In this document: in pieces, positions 52,891 through 61,286 of the stretch
Position numbering within the stretch: position 1 is the stretch's first letter
How the letters are laid out: the number at the start of each line of letters is the position of its first letter
Assembly: GCA_025463135.1 (NCBI GenBank)
Contig: JAOAPY010000010.1
Location: 62,001 to 126,000 of the forward strand
Length of the DNA stretch: 64,000 nucleotides
DNA from: Acidobacteriota bacterium
Lineage (GTDB): Bacteria; Acidobacteriota; Blastocatellia; Pyrinomonadales; Pyrinomonadaceae
Direction: 5' to 3'
Translations under genes and position numbers: made by a program
Notes under the pieces: generated by a model
What the model was told of the DNA's origin: nothing
Seen by the model: only the letters and a program-made list of their open reading frames with translations
Databases searched by the model: none

Positions 52891-54459
52891 TCAAGGGACT
52901 ACGGTAAAGTTCGTCGACGGCGAAAGCGTCTGGCCGCTGACATGGTCGCGGATGCGAATTTGTATCTCGTACTCGCCGGCGGCCAAATTGCTCGAATCCA
53001 GCAGCCGTCCCAACGTCAGTCGCGTGCCGGCTTCGCTCATGCCGACCCAGTCTTCCGTCTGCCTGGCAATTTCCTTACCGTCCTTGAGCACGAAGTAATC
53101 GACATCAACCGATGGTCGCAGAGTTGTTTGGTCGACGCCGGAGTTGTAGACCTGCAGGTAGACCCCGACCGGATCACCACGACGGTAAATTCCTGCGATG
53201 TTGGGGACGACCTTGTTGCGGCCAATGGTGAACTGATGTCCACCGATTTGATCCTTCAGGCTTTCCAGTTTCGCGGCCAGCACAATCGATGAAATCTGCA
53301 ATTGTGTCGCATCGGGTTTGGGCACAGTGAAGGCGAACTGTCGGAAGCCAGCCGCCCCTGAACCGATATCGCGGACCAACACATCGAGCCGGTACTTTCC
53401 GGGCGGCAGAATAACGGCCCTTTGGTAAACCGATTTCCGATCCTTCGCCTCAGCTAATTCTTCCTTGGTCGCGGTCGTTACCACGGTGTCTTCAAAAGCC
53501 CCAAGCTTGCGAGCGTCGACCGTCAGCACTTTGCCAAAGATATTCATCCTCGCTGTTTGCAAACCACCGCTGTCCTGAAAGACGAGATCGCGGTTGTTGG
53601 TCTGAATCGTGAACGCTGCGATCACATTTCCTTCCGCTTGAAAAAAGTAATAAGGCTTGATTTCGAAATCGAGCGGGTTGTCATCTATAACGACGGACCG
53701 CGCGTCAATGGAGTTAGAGTTGGCGGCGACCGGCGGCGCTGCCTCCATTCTGTTCTGTAAATCCATTACTTCAAAAGGCGAGTCCTGGTGTCTGGTGGAG
53801 TTGGGATTGCCAAATCCATTGATACCTTCGCGAGTGTTGCTGTACGGGCCGGCTTCTTTTTCAAATGGATTTCGAGCGATGCGATATTCACCACTGCCGG
53901 TGGGATCAACGAATTCGATCTCTATACCACTGCCGACACCCGCCAGATAACGATAGAACCATCGTTCGAAAGGATAGGTGCTGGTCGAGTCACTTCCTTC
54001 ATACGACATGCGTTGGTACTGGCCGCCCGCTGGGTGCGATTCGATACTGTCCGGCTTTCCCCACTTGACGTACATGCGACCGCGGTCAGTCAACCAGCCG
54101 GGCTTGCCCGAGGCGAAGTGCTCATTCGCATAGGCCACGCGTTCGTAGTACTCATCCTTGTATTCGTTCTCTTCCGTGTCGGGCGTGGGATCGCGACGGC
54201 GCCAGAAAGCGTCGATGAAATGCTCGCGCTCTTCATTTGTTTTGAGCTGGTCAAAGGCAGCCTGTTCCTCGGGCGTGATTATCAGGCGAACATCTCTCTT
54301 GGACCACTCTCGCATCGTGCGGTTCTCTTCGCGTCGAACCTTGCGATCCTTATTCTCCGGCACTTGTGGTTGTTGTTTTTGAGCGCGAGCACTCGAGGAT
54401 GCTGCGAACAGCGATAGGGCAATCGCAGCGATAATAAAAGTCAGTCCGCGACGAGACAT
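52891..54459 (-). CDS. GWxTD-domain secreted protein
   Basis: After a signal peptide (GLTFIIAAIALSLFAASSSA, cleavage near ARA) the 522-residue protein contains REWSKRDVRLIITPEEQAAF, AFWRRRDPTPDTEENE and KPGWLTDRGRMYVKWGKPD, the GWxTD domain typical of Acidobacteriota and relatives. The C-terminal half has beta-sandwich-like parts (GKYRLDVLVRDIGSG; AGEYEIQIRIRDHVSGQTLS). Function is unknown. The ATG at 54457-54459 has AGGAG seven bases upstream. It is a paralogue of the next gene, the two forming a tandem. Confidence 0.85.
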   Translation of the reverse strand: MSRRGLTFIIAAIALSLFAASSSARAQKQQPQVPENKDRKVRREENRTMREWSKRDVRLIITPEEQAAFDQLKTNEEREHFIDAFWRRRDPTPDTEENEYKDEYYERVAYANEHFASGKPGWLTDRGRMYVKWGKPDSIESHPAGGQYQRMSYEGSDSTSTYPFERWFYRYLAGVGSGIEIEFVDPTGSGEYRIARNPFEKEAGPYSNTREGINGFGNPNSTRHQDSPFEVMDLQNRMEAAPPVAANSNSIDARSVVIDDNPLDFEIKPYYFFQAEGNVIAAFTIQTNNRDLVFQDSGGLQTARMNIFGKVLTVDARKLGAFEDTVVTTATKEELAEAKDRKSVYQRAVILPPGKYRLDVLVRDIGSGAAGFRQFAFTVPKPDATQLQISSIVLAAKLESLKDQIGGHQFTIGRNKVVPNIAGIYRRGDPVGVYLQVYNSGVDQTTLRPSVDVDYFVLKDGKEIARQTEDWVGMSEAGTRLTLGRLLDSSNLAAGEYEIQIRIRDHVSGQTLSPSTNFTVVP

Positions 54460-54550
54460 ACGAACACTCCTTTGGCTTGAGCTGCGAATTGGTTCGCAGG
54501 CGATCCAGGACGGAGACCGAGGATGGAGACCGAGGAAGTCTGAAACCAAA

Positions 54551-54581
54551 AGAGGTTGCCGCTTTTTCTTCGGCAACCTCT
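54551..54581. terminator. rho-independent terminator between the two GWxTD genes
   Basis: AGAGGTTGCCG-ctttttctt-CGGCAACCTCT forms an 11-bp stem immediately behind the stop codon at 54590 of the upstream paralogue, with TTTT following on the minus strand. The two paralogues are thus likely to be separate transcripts or to be expressed at different levels. Confidence 0.8.
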
Positions 54582-54589
54582 TTGTTTAA

Positions 54590-56215
54590 TTATTGCGTGA
54601 TGGAAAACTTTCCTGTGGGAGAGAGTTGCTGGTTCGTTACGTGATCACGAATGCGAACCTGAAGCTCGTAATCACCGTTGGCCAGGCCACGCGTATCTAT
54701 CAAACGGGACAGAGTCAAGCGTTGACCGGCATTGCCCATGCCGCGCCAGTCTTCGGCCTGCTTCCCGATTTCCTTGCCGTTCTTTAGCAGCGCGTACTCG
54801 ACGTCAACCGATGGTCGCAAAGTGGTTTGATCGATGCCGGCATTATAGATTTGCAGGTAGACGCCGACTGCTTCGCCGCGACGATAAACTCCGGAAACAT
54901 TCGGAATCACTTTTACCTGGCCGATAACAAACTGGCCGACGGCCGGCTGATCGCCCACGCTCTCGAGTTTGGAAGCCAACACGAGGGTCGAGGTTGAAAG
55001 CTTCTGCGGATCGTACCTCGGTACCGTGAATCCCTGGTGACGGATTCCCGTTGCACCCGAGGTCACGTCGCGAACGATCACGTCCACCTTATAAGTTCCC
55101 GGCGCCAGGGGCATCGCCTTTTGATAAGCAGACTTGCGATCCTTTGCCTCCGAGAGTTCCTCGGCAGTCGCGTTAGTCACGACCGGATCTTCGAACACAC
55201 CCACGCGCCGCCCGGCGACTGAGGTGATCTTGGCAAAGATATTCATGCGTGCCTGCTGCAATCCACCGCTGTCCTGAAACACCAGATCCTTGTTGTCGGT
55301 TTGAATGGTGAACGCAGTGATGACGCGATCATCCGACTGCCGGAAGAAATCGACGCGCAAATCAAAATTGAGCGGGTTATCTTCGATTACCGCCGTGCTG
55401 GTTAGGCCGGCCAGATCGTTGAACTTCACCTGGGGGGGACGATTGAGATCAGCGAGCAACGTCAGGCGAGAGAATGGGCTGTCCTGCTCGCGTGTGTAGT
55501 TTGCATTGCCGATGCCTCCCATATTTCCTACGCGGCTCGACTTATCGGACAATCCCAACTGCTCGGAAAGCGTCAGGCCGGCGCCGGGAACATGCAACAT
55601 GGCATCTTTCTCATCCGGATTGCGGGCGATACGATATTCGCCGGAGCCCGTGGGATCGACAAACTCAATCTCTACACCTGACCCTACGCCCGCCAGATAA
55701 CGATAAAACCAGGTCTCAAAAGGATAGGTGCTGGTCGAGCCGCCGCCTTCATTCGAGGGTCGTTCGTAATTGCCGCCCATCGGATGCGTCTCACGCTCGT
55801 CGGGCTTGCCGTACATGATCCAGATGCGGCCGCGATCCGACTTCCAGCCAGGGATACCGGAAGCAAAGTGCTCGTTAGCATAAGCGACGCGTTCGTAGTA
55901 TTCCTCTTTGAATTCGTTCTCGTCCGTATCCGGATCGGGATCACGGCGGCGCCAGAACTCTTCAATAAAGCGCTCGCGCTCTTCGTCGGTTTGGAGTTTC
56001 TTGAAAGCCTTCCGCTCTTCGTCAGTGATGATGTAAACGACGTCCTTCTCGAGCCAGTCCTTGTAGGCTTTTTTGAGCTCGGGCTTTACATTGCGCGGTT
56101 TATCCGCGGGATCCTGAGACGCGCCTTTTGGTTTTGGTTGCGCCGAGGCAATGCCAGCCGAGACCAGGGCAAACACAATGATTCCCAGACGAAGAGAGAA
56201 TTTCCGGTAAGACAT
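54590..56215 (-). CDS. GWxTD-domain secreted protein (paralogue)
   Basis: The 541-residue protein has a signal peptide (LRLGIIVFALVSAGIASA) and the same architecture as its neighbour, with KDWLEKDVVYIITDEERKAF, EFWRRRDPDPDTDENEF and PGWKSDRGRIWIMYGKPD. In the eponymous motif the Thr is replaced by Ser (GWKSD). The C-terminal half aligns with the neighbour (DYELQVRIRDHVTNQQLSPT). The ATG has AGGAG eight bases upstream. Duplication and divergence are evident; the role is unknown, though secretion is clear. Confidence 0.85.
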   Translation of the reverse strand: MSYRKFSLRLGIIVFALVSAGIASAQPKPKGASQDPADKPRNVKPELKKAYKDWLEKDVVYIITDEERKAFKKLQTDEERERFIEEFWRRRDPDPDTDENEFKEEYYERVAYANEHFASGIPGWKSDRGRIWIMYGKPDERETHPMGGNYERPSNEGGGSTSTYPFETWFYRYLAGVGSGVEIEFVDPTGSGEYRIARNPDEKDAMLHVPGAGLTLSEQLGLSDKSSRVGNMGGIGNANYTREQDSPFSRLTLLADLNRPPQVKFNDLAGLTSTAVIEDNPLNFDLRVDFFRQSDDRVITAFTIQTDNKDLVFQDSGGLQQARMNIFAKITSVAGRRVGVFEDPVVTNATAEELSEAKDRKSAYQKAMPLAPGTYKVDVIVRDVTSGATGIRHQGFTVPRYDPQKLSTSTLVLASKLESVGDQPAVGQFVIGQVKVIPNVSGVYRRGEAVGVYLQIYNAGIDQTTLRPSVDVEYALLKNGKEIGKQAEDWRGMGNAGQRLTLSRLIDTRGLANGDYELQVRIRDHVTNQQLSPTGKFSITQ

Positions 56216-56485
56216 TAAAAACTCCTGTTCCGATCGCTAATAAGTTTGCCCATCAGTCTGACGGGCCATGATTCTTCCAGGGTAACTCCAAATTAAGACC
56301 CAAAGCGGGCTGACGGGTATTGACCGAGGCGTTTACACCTTAACACTTAGGCGCTGATTCTAAGGGTTGGCCGAGAACACAGTCAAGATGCCGCAACCTC
56401 CCGCATTCGTTGCCTTTTCCGGACCCCCTGGCCCGGGATAAAGTCTGTGTTACTCAGGAAAAATCGAGGAATTTTTCCGGACCGG

Positions 56486-57544
56486 CTAGGACTCAGTCCT
56501 TGGCTTGCCGAAAATCCACGCCACAAAAATCGAAATGACGTACAGACCGAGCATGGGCGCGGCAAAAAGCATCATGTTGGGAATATCGTTGGTGGGTGAC
56601 ACTATGGCCGCCACTATCAGAATTACGATTACCGACGTCTTCCAAATACGTACCATGTACCCGGCTGTAACGAGCCCGATGCGTGCCAGAACATAGGTGA
56701 TGGCAGGCATCTGAAAAATCAAACCCATTCCCAGCATGATAATGATTATGAAGTCAAAGTAATCGTCGGCTTTCAACAGCAAACGAAACTCGTGGCCCAG
56801 TCCCAGCAGATATCTTGCCGCCGGGGGAAAGATAATTTTGTAAGCGAAAGCCCCTCCGATAATAAAAGAGACGGACGAAAGACCGATGAAGGGAAAGACG
56901 TAACTTCGTTCGTGAGGGTAGAGCCCCGGCGCAACGAAGGCCCATATTTGCCACAGCAGGAAGGGAACAGACAAACATACCGCCGCATAAAGCGAGACCT
57001 TGACGTAAAGCGAAAAAGGTTCGATGGCTGTGTTTACGATCAGTTTGTCATTGAATCCGGCCTTCTTCGTACTGTTGAAATCAATCAGCACGCGCACACC
57101 TTTTGGCACAATCTCATTACCGACGTAGAGAGGTTCTTCGGTAAAGAGTCCCAACTGACGGTTGGCGTCGCGGGCATAACGTACGGTAACGGTCGTTCCA
57201 GCGGGTATTACGGCGGTCCCGAGCGTAGTCTCCTGAGCGAACACATAGCGGCCGACATCATTCTCGTGCAGGTAGTTCAATGGCAGGATGGTTTCTGAGC
57301 CGCTCAGTCCGGCTATGGGAACATCACTGCGTTGCGCTTCCGCGAGCGCCCGCTCAATAGGAATAGCGAGAAAGTTATAGATGCGCCCCGAAGCAAACCA
57401 ACACCCCATTGCTGAGACGACTACAAATAAGATGGACCACATCAAGCGACGCCGCAGTTCGTCCAGATGCTCCAAAAAAGACATCTGGCCGCCGAGATCT
57501 TCAACCGGCTCTTTCGCCGAACGGGTTCTAAAGAAGGTTGCCAT
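56486..57544 (-). CDS. tatC: Sec-independent (Tat) translocase subunit TatC with enlarged first loop
   Basis: The 352-residue protein has the TatC motifs SFLEHLDELRRRL (Glu29 being the conserved glutamate) and WAFVAPGLYPHER, and six hydrophobic helices. It is the twin-arginine signal receptor of the Tat pathway for folded proteins. Typical TatC is about 240-260 residues; here residues ~64-165 form an extra periplasmic domain between helices 1 and 2 (AIPAGTTVTVRYARDANRQ-like, PLYVGNEIVPKGVRVLIDFN). The tatA-type gene lies 18 bases upstream in the same operon. Confidence 0.93.
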   Translation of the reverse strand: MATFFRTRSAKEPVEDLGGQMSFLEHLDELRRRLMWSILFVVVSAMGCWFASGRIYNFLAIPIERALAEAQRSDVPIAGLSGSETILPLNYLHENDVGRYVFAQETTLGTAVIPAGTTVTVRYARDANRQLGLFTEEPLYVGNEIVPKGVRVLIDFNSTKKAGFNDKLIVNTAIEPFSLYVKVSLYAAVCLSVPFLLWQIWAFVAPGLYPHERSYVFPFIGLSSVSFIIGGAFAYKIIFPPAARYLLGLGHEFRLLLKADDYFDFIIIIMLGMGLIFQMPAITYVLARIGLVTAGYMVRIWKTSVIVILIVAAIVSPTNDIPNMMLFAAPMLGLYVISIFVAWIFGKPRTES

Positions 57545-57562
57545 CGTAGGAAGGAAAGGGGA

Positions 57563-57985
57563 CTACAACCAATCTCGCTTTGACGCCGGCTCAGGGTGCG
57601 CCGGCTCATGGGCAGGACCAACATTTTCAATTTCATTCTGCGCCTGGACTGGTTCCGATATCCCGTCGTTGTTAACAACGGACGTCTGTTCAGGCGGGGG
57701 ATTGTATGCCTGTCCGCGCCCGACGGTCGCATCGAGGTAGGAATTGTCCGGCGGTAGGATCGGCTGCTTGGGATCCGGTTCGGTATGCGTGGTCTCGAGT
57801 GCGACTTCGCGTTCCCAGGTGCGCTTGAAATCTTCCGAAGCTCTTTTGAATTCCGCCAGGCTCTTGCCAATTTGCCGACTCAATTGTGGCAGCTTGCGCG
57901 GACCAAAGAAAATCAACGCGACCACCAGTATGAGCAATAGCTCACTGGTGCCGAGAGAATCCAGAATAAGCAATGGTGCGGGCAC
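57563..57985 (-). CDS. tatA: TatA/TatB-family translocase subunit
   Basis: The 140-residue protein has the short N-terminal membrane helix and the hinge FFGPRKLPQLSRQIGKSL, followed by an amphipathic helix and a polar tail. FGPRKLPQL is the TatA/B signature. The SLGTSELLLILVVALI start and the length fit either TatA or TatB; only one such gene is present here. The start is GTG (57983-57985). It forms the pore-forming component with TatC, encoded next. Confidence 0.88.
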   Translation of the reverse strand: MPAPLLILDSLGTSELLLILVVALIFFGPRKLPQLSRQIGKSLAEFKRASEDFKRTWEREVALETTHTEPDPKQPILPPDNSYLDATVGRGQAYNPPPEQTSVVNNDGISEPVQAQNEIENVGPAHEPAHPEPASKRDWL

Positions 57986-58179
57986 GGATTTTAGTTACCT
58001 CTCTTGGTCAAACGCGTGTTCTTCAGCCGATGCGAACCCTCGGCTCATTTGCGACAGTATATTACTTCCGCCGTTACCACGGCTCGTTCCGGGGAACGGA
58101 CGGGCGGCAAACCGTGCAGATCGAGTCTGAGGTTTCTACGTTCGGTAGTCAACTCAGAAGCTGCCCTGGGGATCAACTT

Positions 58180-58872
58180 TCAAGTATCTTGCGTCCATGG
58201 CTCGCCGTAAGCTTCTTCGTAAACAATCTGGTCCAGGGCAAAACGTCCCGGATAAGCTTTGTCGGGCGCCACTCCACGACCGATGGCTACCAGCGCAACT
58301 ACTTCGGCTTCATCAGGGACACCGAACTCCGTCTTGACACCGGCCGGATCGAATCCTTCCATGGGCGCGGTGTCATAGCCGTAAGCCTCAGCGATCAGCA
58401 TCAGGCTGGTAACAGCAATCATCGTGTGACGTGTTACCCAAACCGACATCGGTAGTGCTTTAGTGATAAAGCCAATGGCGCCATCGCGCGTCTGTTGCCA
58501 GGCGTCCGTTTGGCCGGCGCCCCGCTCCGCGCCTTCCTTGAAAACTTCAGTCGCGCGCTCTTTCCATTCCTCTTTCATACCGAGGCAAATGATCACGACC
58601 GGTGCTTCAACTACTTTTGGTTGCTTGAAGGCCACCGCCTGCAGGCGTCGCTTGTTCTCTTCCTTGCGCACGACAATGAAGCGCCACGGCTGCAAGTTGT
58701 AGCCCGACGGCGCCTGGGCTGCAAGTGAAAGAATCGCGTTCAGGTATTCTTCAGGTACTGGATCGGGAGCAAAGTGCATTGTCGCTCGCCGCTCGAGCAT
58801 CACGTCGATGATCGATTTAAGTGCGGCGCCATCGGGTTGCGTCCTCGGAAGATTACTCGGCTTATCCTGCAT
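58180..58872 (-). CDS. nitroreductase-family protein
   Basis: The 230-residue product contains MLERRATMHFAPDPVPEEYL, AAQAPSGYNLQPWRFIVVR and LVAIGRGVAPDKAYPGR, the FMN-binding pattern of nitroreductases, which reduce nitro groups, quinones or similar with NAD(P)H. The substrate cannot be told. The ATG (58870-58872) has GGGGGAA six bases upstream. It is divergent from the DNA ligase gene, across a gap with a strong inverted repeat (58919-58950). Confidence 0.88.
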   Translation of the reverse strand: MQDKPSNLPRTQPDGAALKSIIDVMLERRATMHFAPDPVPEEYLNAILSLAAQAPSGYNLQPWRFIVVRKEENKRRLQAVAFKQPKVVEAPVVIICLGMKEEWKERATEVFKEGAERGAGQTDAWQQTRDGAIGFITKALPMSVWVTRHTMIAVTSLMLIAEAYGYDTAPMEGFDPAGVKTEFGVPDEAEVVALVAIGRGVAPDKAYPGRFALDQIVYEEAYGEPWTQDT

Positions 58873-58918
58873 GTTAGTTCCCCCGGTTTCGTCTTTGCGT
58901 TTCGAAAGCTATGATTGT

Positions 58919-58950
58919 AGCGCCGCTGCAAACAGATAAAAAGCGGCGCT
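58919..58950. promoter_or_regulatory. 9-bp inverted repeat upstream of the DNA ligase gene
   Basis: AGCGCCGCT (58919-58927) and AGCGGCGCT (58942-58950) flank 14 bases, ending 20 bases before the ligase ATG. It could be an operator for the divergent pair or a leader hairpin; no matching copy was noticed elsewhere in the window. Confidence 0.35.
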
Positions 58951-58970
58951 GGTTCTGAATAGAATTAAAT

Positions 58971-60662
58971 ATGACAAACGCTTCCCACGACAACAGCGAG
59001 TCAACTGATCTCTTGCTCGAAGTGGGCTCACTGGCTCGCCTGGCGCACACCGCCGAGGCTGTAGCAGCTACAACAAAGAAGCTCGAGAAGGCCGCTTTGC
59101 TGGGTGATTATTTCAAAGCCCTAAGCGATGCGGACCTCACCAGGGCGGCCCGATATTTCGCCGGCCATCAATTTGCACTCAACGATTCCCGGACTACTAA
59201 TGTTGGTGGCAGCATCATCAGCGACGCGCTGGCCCAGGCCACTGGTTTTAGCATGGAAGATCTGCTGCCCCGCTACGTGCGCCTGGGAGACGCCGGCGAG
59301 GCAGCTTATGAATTGGTCCTGGATGCCGGGCGCAATTATCAGCCTCCCACAATCACTCTCGCGGAAACCGAATCTCTCATAACGAGGTTGAGTGAGACTC
59401 GGGGCACAAAAAATAAAACCGGGTTGTTGACTACCTTGTTGCGACAGGCCACGCCACTCGAAGCCAAATATCTTGTGAAGCTGCTGGTTAGCGATCTGCG
59501 CATCGGCTTGAAAGAGGGACTTGTCGAAGATGCCATCGCGCGCGCTTTTAGTCAGCCCCTTGCCGCGATTTCTCATGCGAACATGTTGCTCGGTGATATC
59601 GGCGAGACCGCCGTTCGCGCGCGCGCCAACGACCTGGAAGACATCAGCATGCGGCTGTTTCATCCGCTCAAGTTCATGCTGGCCACGCCGGCTGCCGACC
59701 TCGCCGACATTACGCGAACGATGCCTGACGAATTCTTTGTGGAAGACAAGTTTGATGGAATTCGCGCTCAGGCGCACGTAAGCGGGGAACGGGTAGCCAT
59801 TTATTCGCGCACCATGGACGAGATCACTCACCGCTTCCCGGAGTTGACCGGCCCGCTGCGAGACCTGCCCGTTGACGCGATCATCGACGGTGAGATTGTT
59901 CCGGCCCTTGGCGACGTCATCCTGCCTTTCAGTGAGTTACAGAAGCGACTGGGCCGCAAGACTGTTAGCCAGGATCTCCTGGCTGAAGTTCCGGTGATCC
60001 TGGTTGCCTACGATCTCCTTTACGCCAATGGCCGAGTCTTAATCAATGAACCTCTCGATGCCCGCAGGCGGATGCTGGAAGATTTGATTGTTAAGGACGA
60101 AACACTCAAGTTGTCAAAAGCAACGCGTTTTCAGGAAGCGGCGGCGCTGGATGAAGAATTCGCGGCAGCACGGGCTCGCGGAAATGAGGGATTGATGATC
60201 AAGAGTCCGGCTTCGCACTATAAGCCGGGTAGACGAGGCCGAGAGTGGTTGAAACTAAAACGCGCGATTGCCACTCTCGATGTGGTGGTGACGGCCGTTG
60301 AGGTTGGTCATGGAAAGCGGCGCAACCTGCTTTCCGATTACACCTTCGCGGTCCGGCGCTCAGAAGATGACGGCGAACTCCTGAATATCGGCAAAGCTTA
60401 CTCTGGTTTGACGGACGCCGAATTAGCTGAAATGACTGAATGGTTCAAGGCGCATACACTCCAGCAATTTGCTCACGGACGCGTCCGCATCGTTGAGCCA
60501 ACGATCGTCATCGAAGTAACGTGTGATCGAATTCAAGAATCAAAGCGACACAAGAGTGGCTATGCCATGCGCTTTCCCCGGATTTTGCGACTGCGAGTAG
60601 ATAAAAACGCCGCGGAAATTGATACCTTGGCCACAGTTCGCAAGCTGGCAGCAAAAGTCTAG
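58971..60662 (+). CDS. lig: ATP-dependent DNA ligase
   Basis: The 563-residue protein has an N-terminal DNA-binding helical domain (KKLEKAALLGDYFKALSDAD), the adenylation domain with Lys260 in EDKFDGIRAQ, GEIVPALGDVILPFSELQKR and EGLMIKSPASHYKPGRRGREWLKLK-type motif V, and a C-terminal OB-fold with PTIVIEVTCDRIQESKRHKSG (here split). This full-length three-domain form resembles archaeal and eukaryotic ligase I more than bacterial LigD. It would seal nicks using ATP. The main replicative ligase of bacteria is the NAD-dependent LigA, so it may serve repair. Confidence 0.93.
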   Translation: MTNASHDNSESTDLLLEVGSLARLAHTAEAVAATTKKLEKAALLGDYFKALSDADLTRAARYFAGHQFALNDSRTTNVGGSIISDALAQATGFSMEDLLPRYVRLGDAGEAAYELVLDAGRNYQPPTITLAETESLITRLSETRGTKNKTGLLTTLLRQATPLEAKYLVKLLVSDLRIGLKEGLVEDAIARAFSQPLAAISHANMLLGDIGETAVRARANDLEDISMRLFHPLKFMLATPAADLADITRTMPDEFFVEDKFDGIRAQAHVSGERVAIYSRTMDEITHRFPELTGPLRDLPVDAIIDGEIVPALGDVILPFSELQKRLGRKTVSQDLLAEVPVILVAYDLLYANGRVLINEPLDARRRMLEDLIVKDETLKLSKATRFQEAAALDEEFAAARARGNEGLMIKSPASHYKPGRRGREWLKLKRAIATLDVVVTAVEVGHGKRRNLLSDYTFAVRRSEDDGELLNIGKAYSGLTDAELAEMTEWFKAHTLQQFAHGRVRIVEPTIVIEVTCDRIQESKRHKSGYAMRFPRILRLRVDKNAAEIDTLATVRKLAAKV

Positions 60663-60663
60663 T

Positions 60664-60748
60664 GCGTAAAGCTACACCTCTCCATCCTCAGCCGAGATGG
60701 TTGAAACCTTGCTGGGGCATCGGAACTGCCTTTTTTGTTGCTTTACGC
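60664..60748. terminator. structured element / possible terminator behind the ligase gene
   Basis: GCGTAAAGC (60664-60672) and GCTTTACGC (60740-60748) close the element. Inside, CCTCAGC/GCTGGGG and GGTTGAAACC pair, followed by GGC/GCC and TTTTTT (60731-60736). The U-run favours a terminator; the outer stem suggests another repeat family. Confidence 0.5.
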
Positions 60749-60891
60749 GGGCGGAAGAGGGTACGATGCACGCCTGTTGAGGCGCCCCTCATTGTTGTTA
60801 ACCGCTCATTCCCGGCGAGTGCTGGGCACTAATGACGCCGTAGAGATGAATCAACGACCGCCGAAACTGAAATAATGGACTAGTAACGTGT

Positions 60892-61146
60892 TTAGTATAT
60901 CGACAGCATGCTGACCAGCACTTCGATTGTGGCCATTGCAGCATCAATAGCGGCAGGGGTCCAAGCGGTTCCGCTACAAGTAGAATTGGCTAACGTTCCG
61001 CCTGAAGTCGTTACGGCACATTGGGTTGACGTTGGAGTTGAAGGCGGGGTGGGAGCCGGGGGAGAATTCATCTCACCGGCCCACACGGGTACTCCGAGTA
61101 CCAGAGCCAGAACGATTGGGGCGAGCAACTTGCGAAAGTTTTCCAT
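60892..61146 (-). CDS. small secreted peptide precursor, divergent from a TPR/Fis regulator
   Basis: An 84-residue product with a clear signal peptide (FRKLLAPIVLALVLGVPVWA, cleavage after WAG or before GEMNSPP). The mature part (~61 residues) starts with a Pro/Thr/Ser-rich segment (GEMNSPPAPTPPSTPTSTQC), has two Cys and ends in a short hydrophobic helix (AAMATIEVLVSMLSIY). No family is recognised. The ATG has GGAG seven bases upstream, and a sigma70-like promoter precedes it. Its gene faces the TPR/HTH gene at 61287, which suggests that the regulator controls or senses the peptide. Confidence 0.7.
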   Translation of the reverse strand: MENFRKLLAPIVLALVLGVPVWAGEMNSPPAPTPPSTPTSTQCAVTTSGGTLANSTCSGTAWTPAAIDAAMATIEVLVSMLSIY

Positions 61147-61222
61147 GGTGGTCTCCTAAGAAGGATGTCTTTGATCAATTACAGGTGGACAGGCACGTCC
61201 AACCGAAATGCCGGGCGAGCGC

Positions 61223-61251
61223 ATAATACCCGCCTAACGAACGTCTTGCAA
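61223..61251 (-). promoter_or_regulatory. sigma70-type promoter of the secreted peptide gene
   Basis: On the minus strand TTGCAA (61246-61251) and TATTAT (61223-61228) are spaced by 17 bases, giving a leader of about 70 nt. In the leader, GGAC-aggcac-GTCC (61183-61201 region) is a small imperfect palindrome that could be an operator. Confidence 0.6.
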
Positions 61252-61286
61252 GAACCATTACACACGCTTACAAAGGATTCATATTC

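Noticed and set aside
54460-54576. 39-residue N-terminal extension of the first GWxTD protein
   Set aside because: ATG 54459 has AGGAG seven bases upstream and starts the signal peptide directly; the extension has no support.
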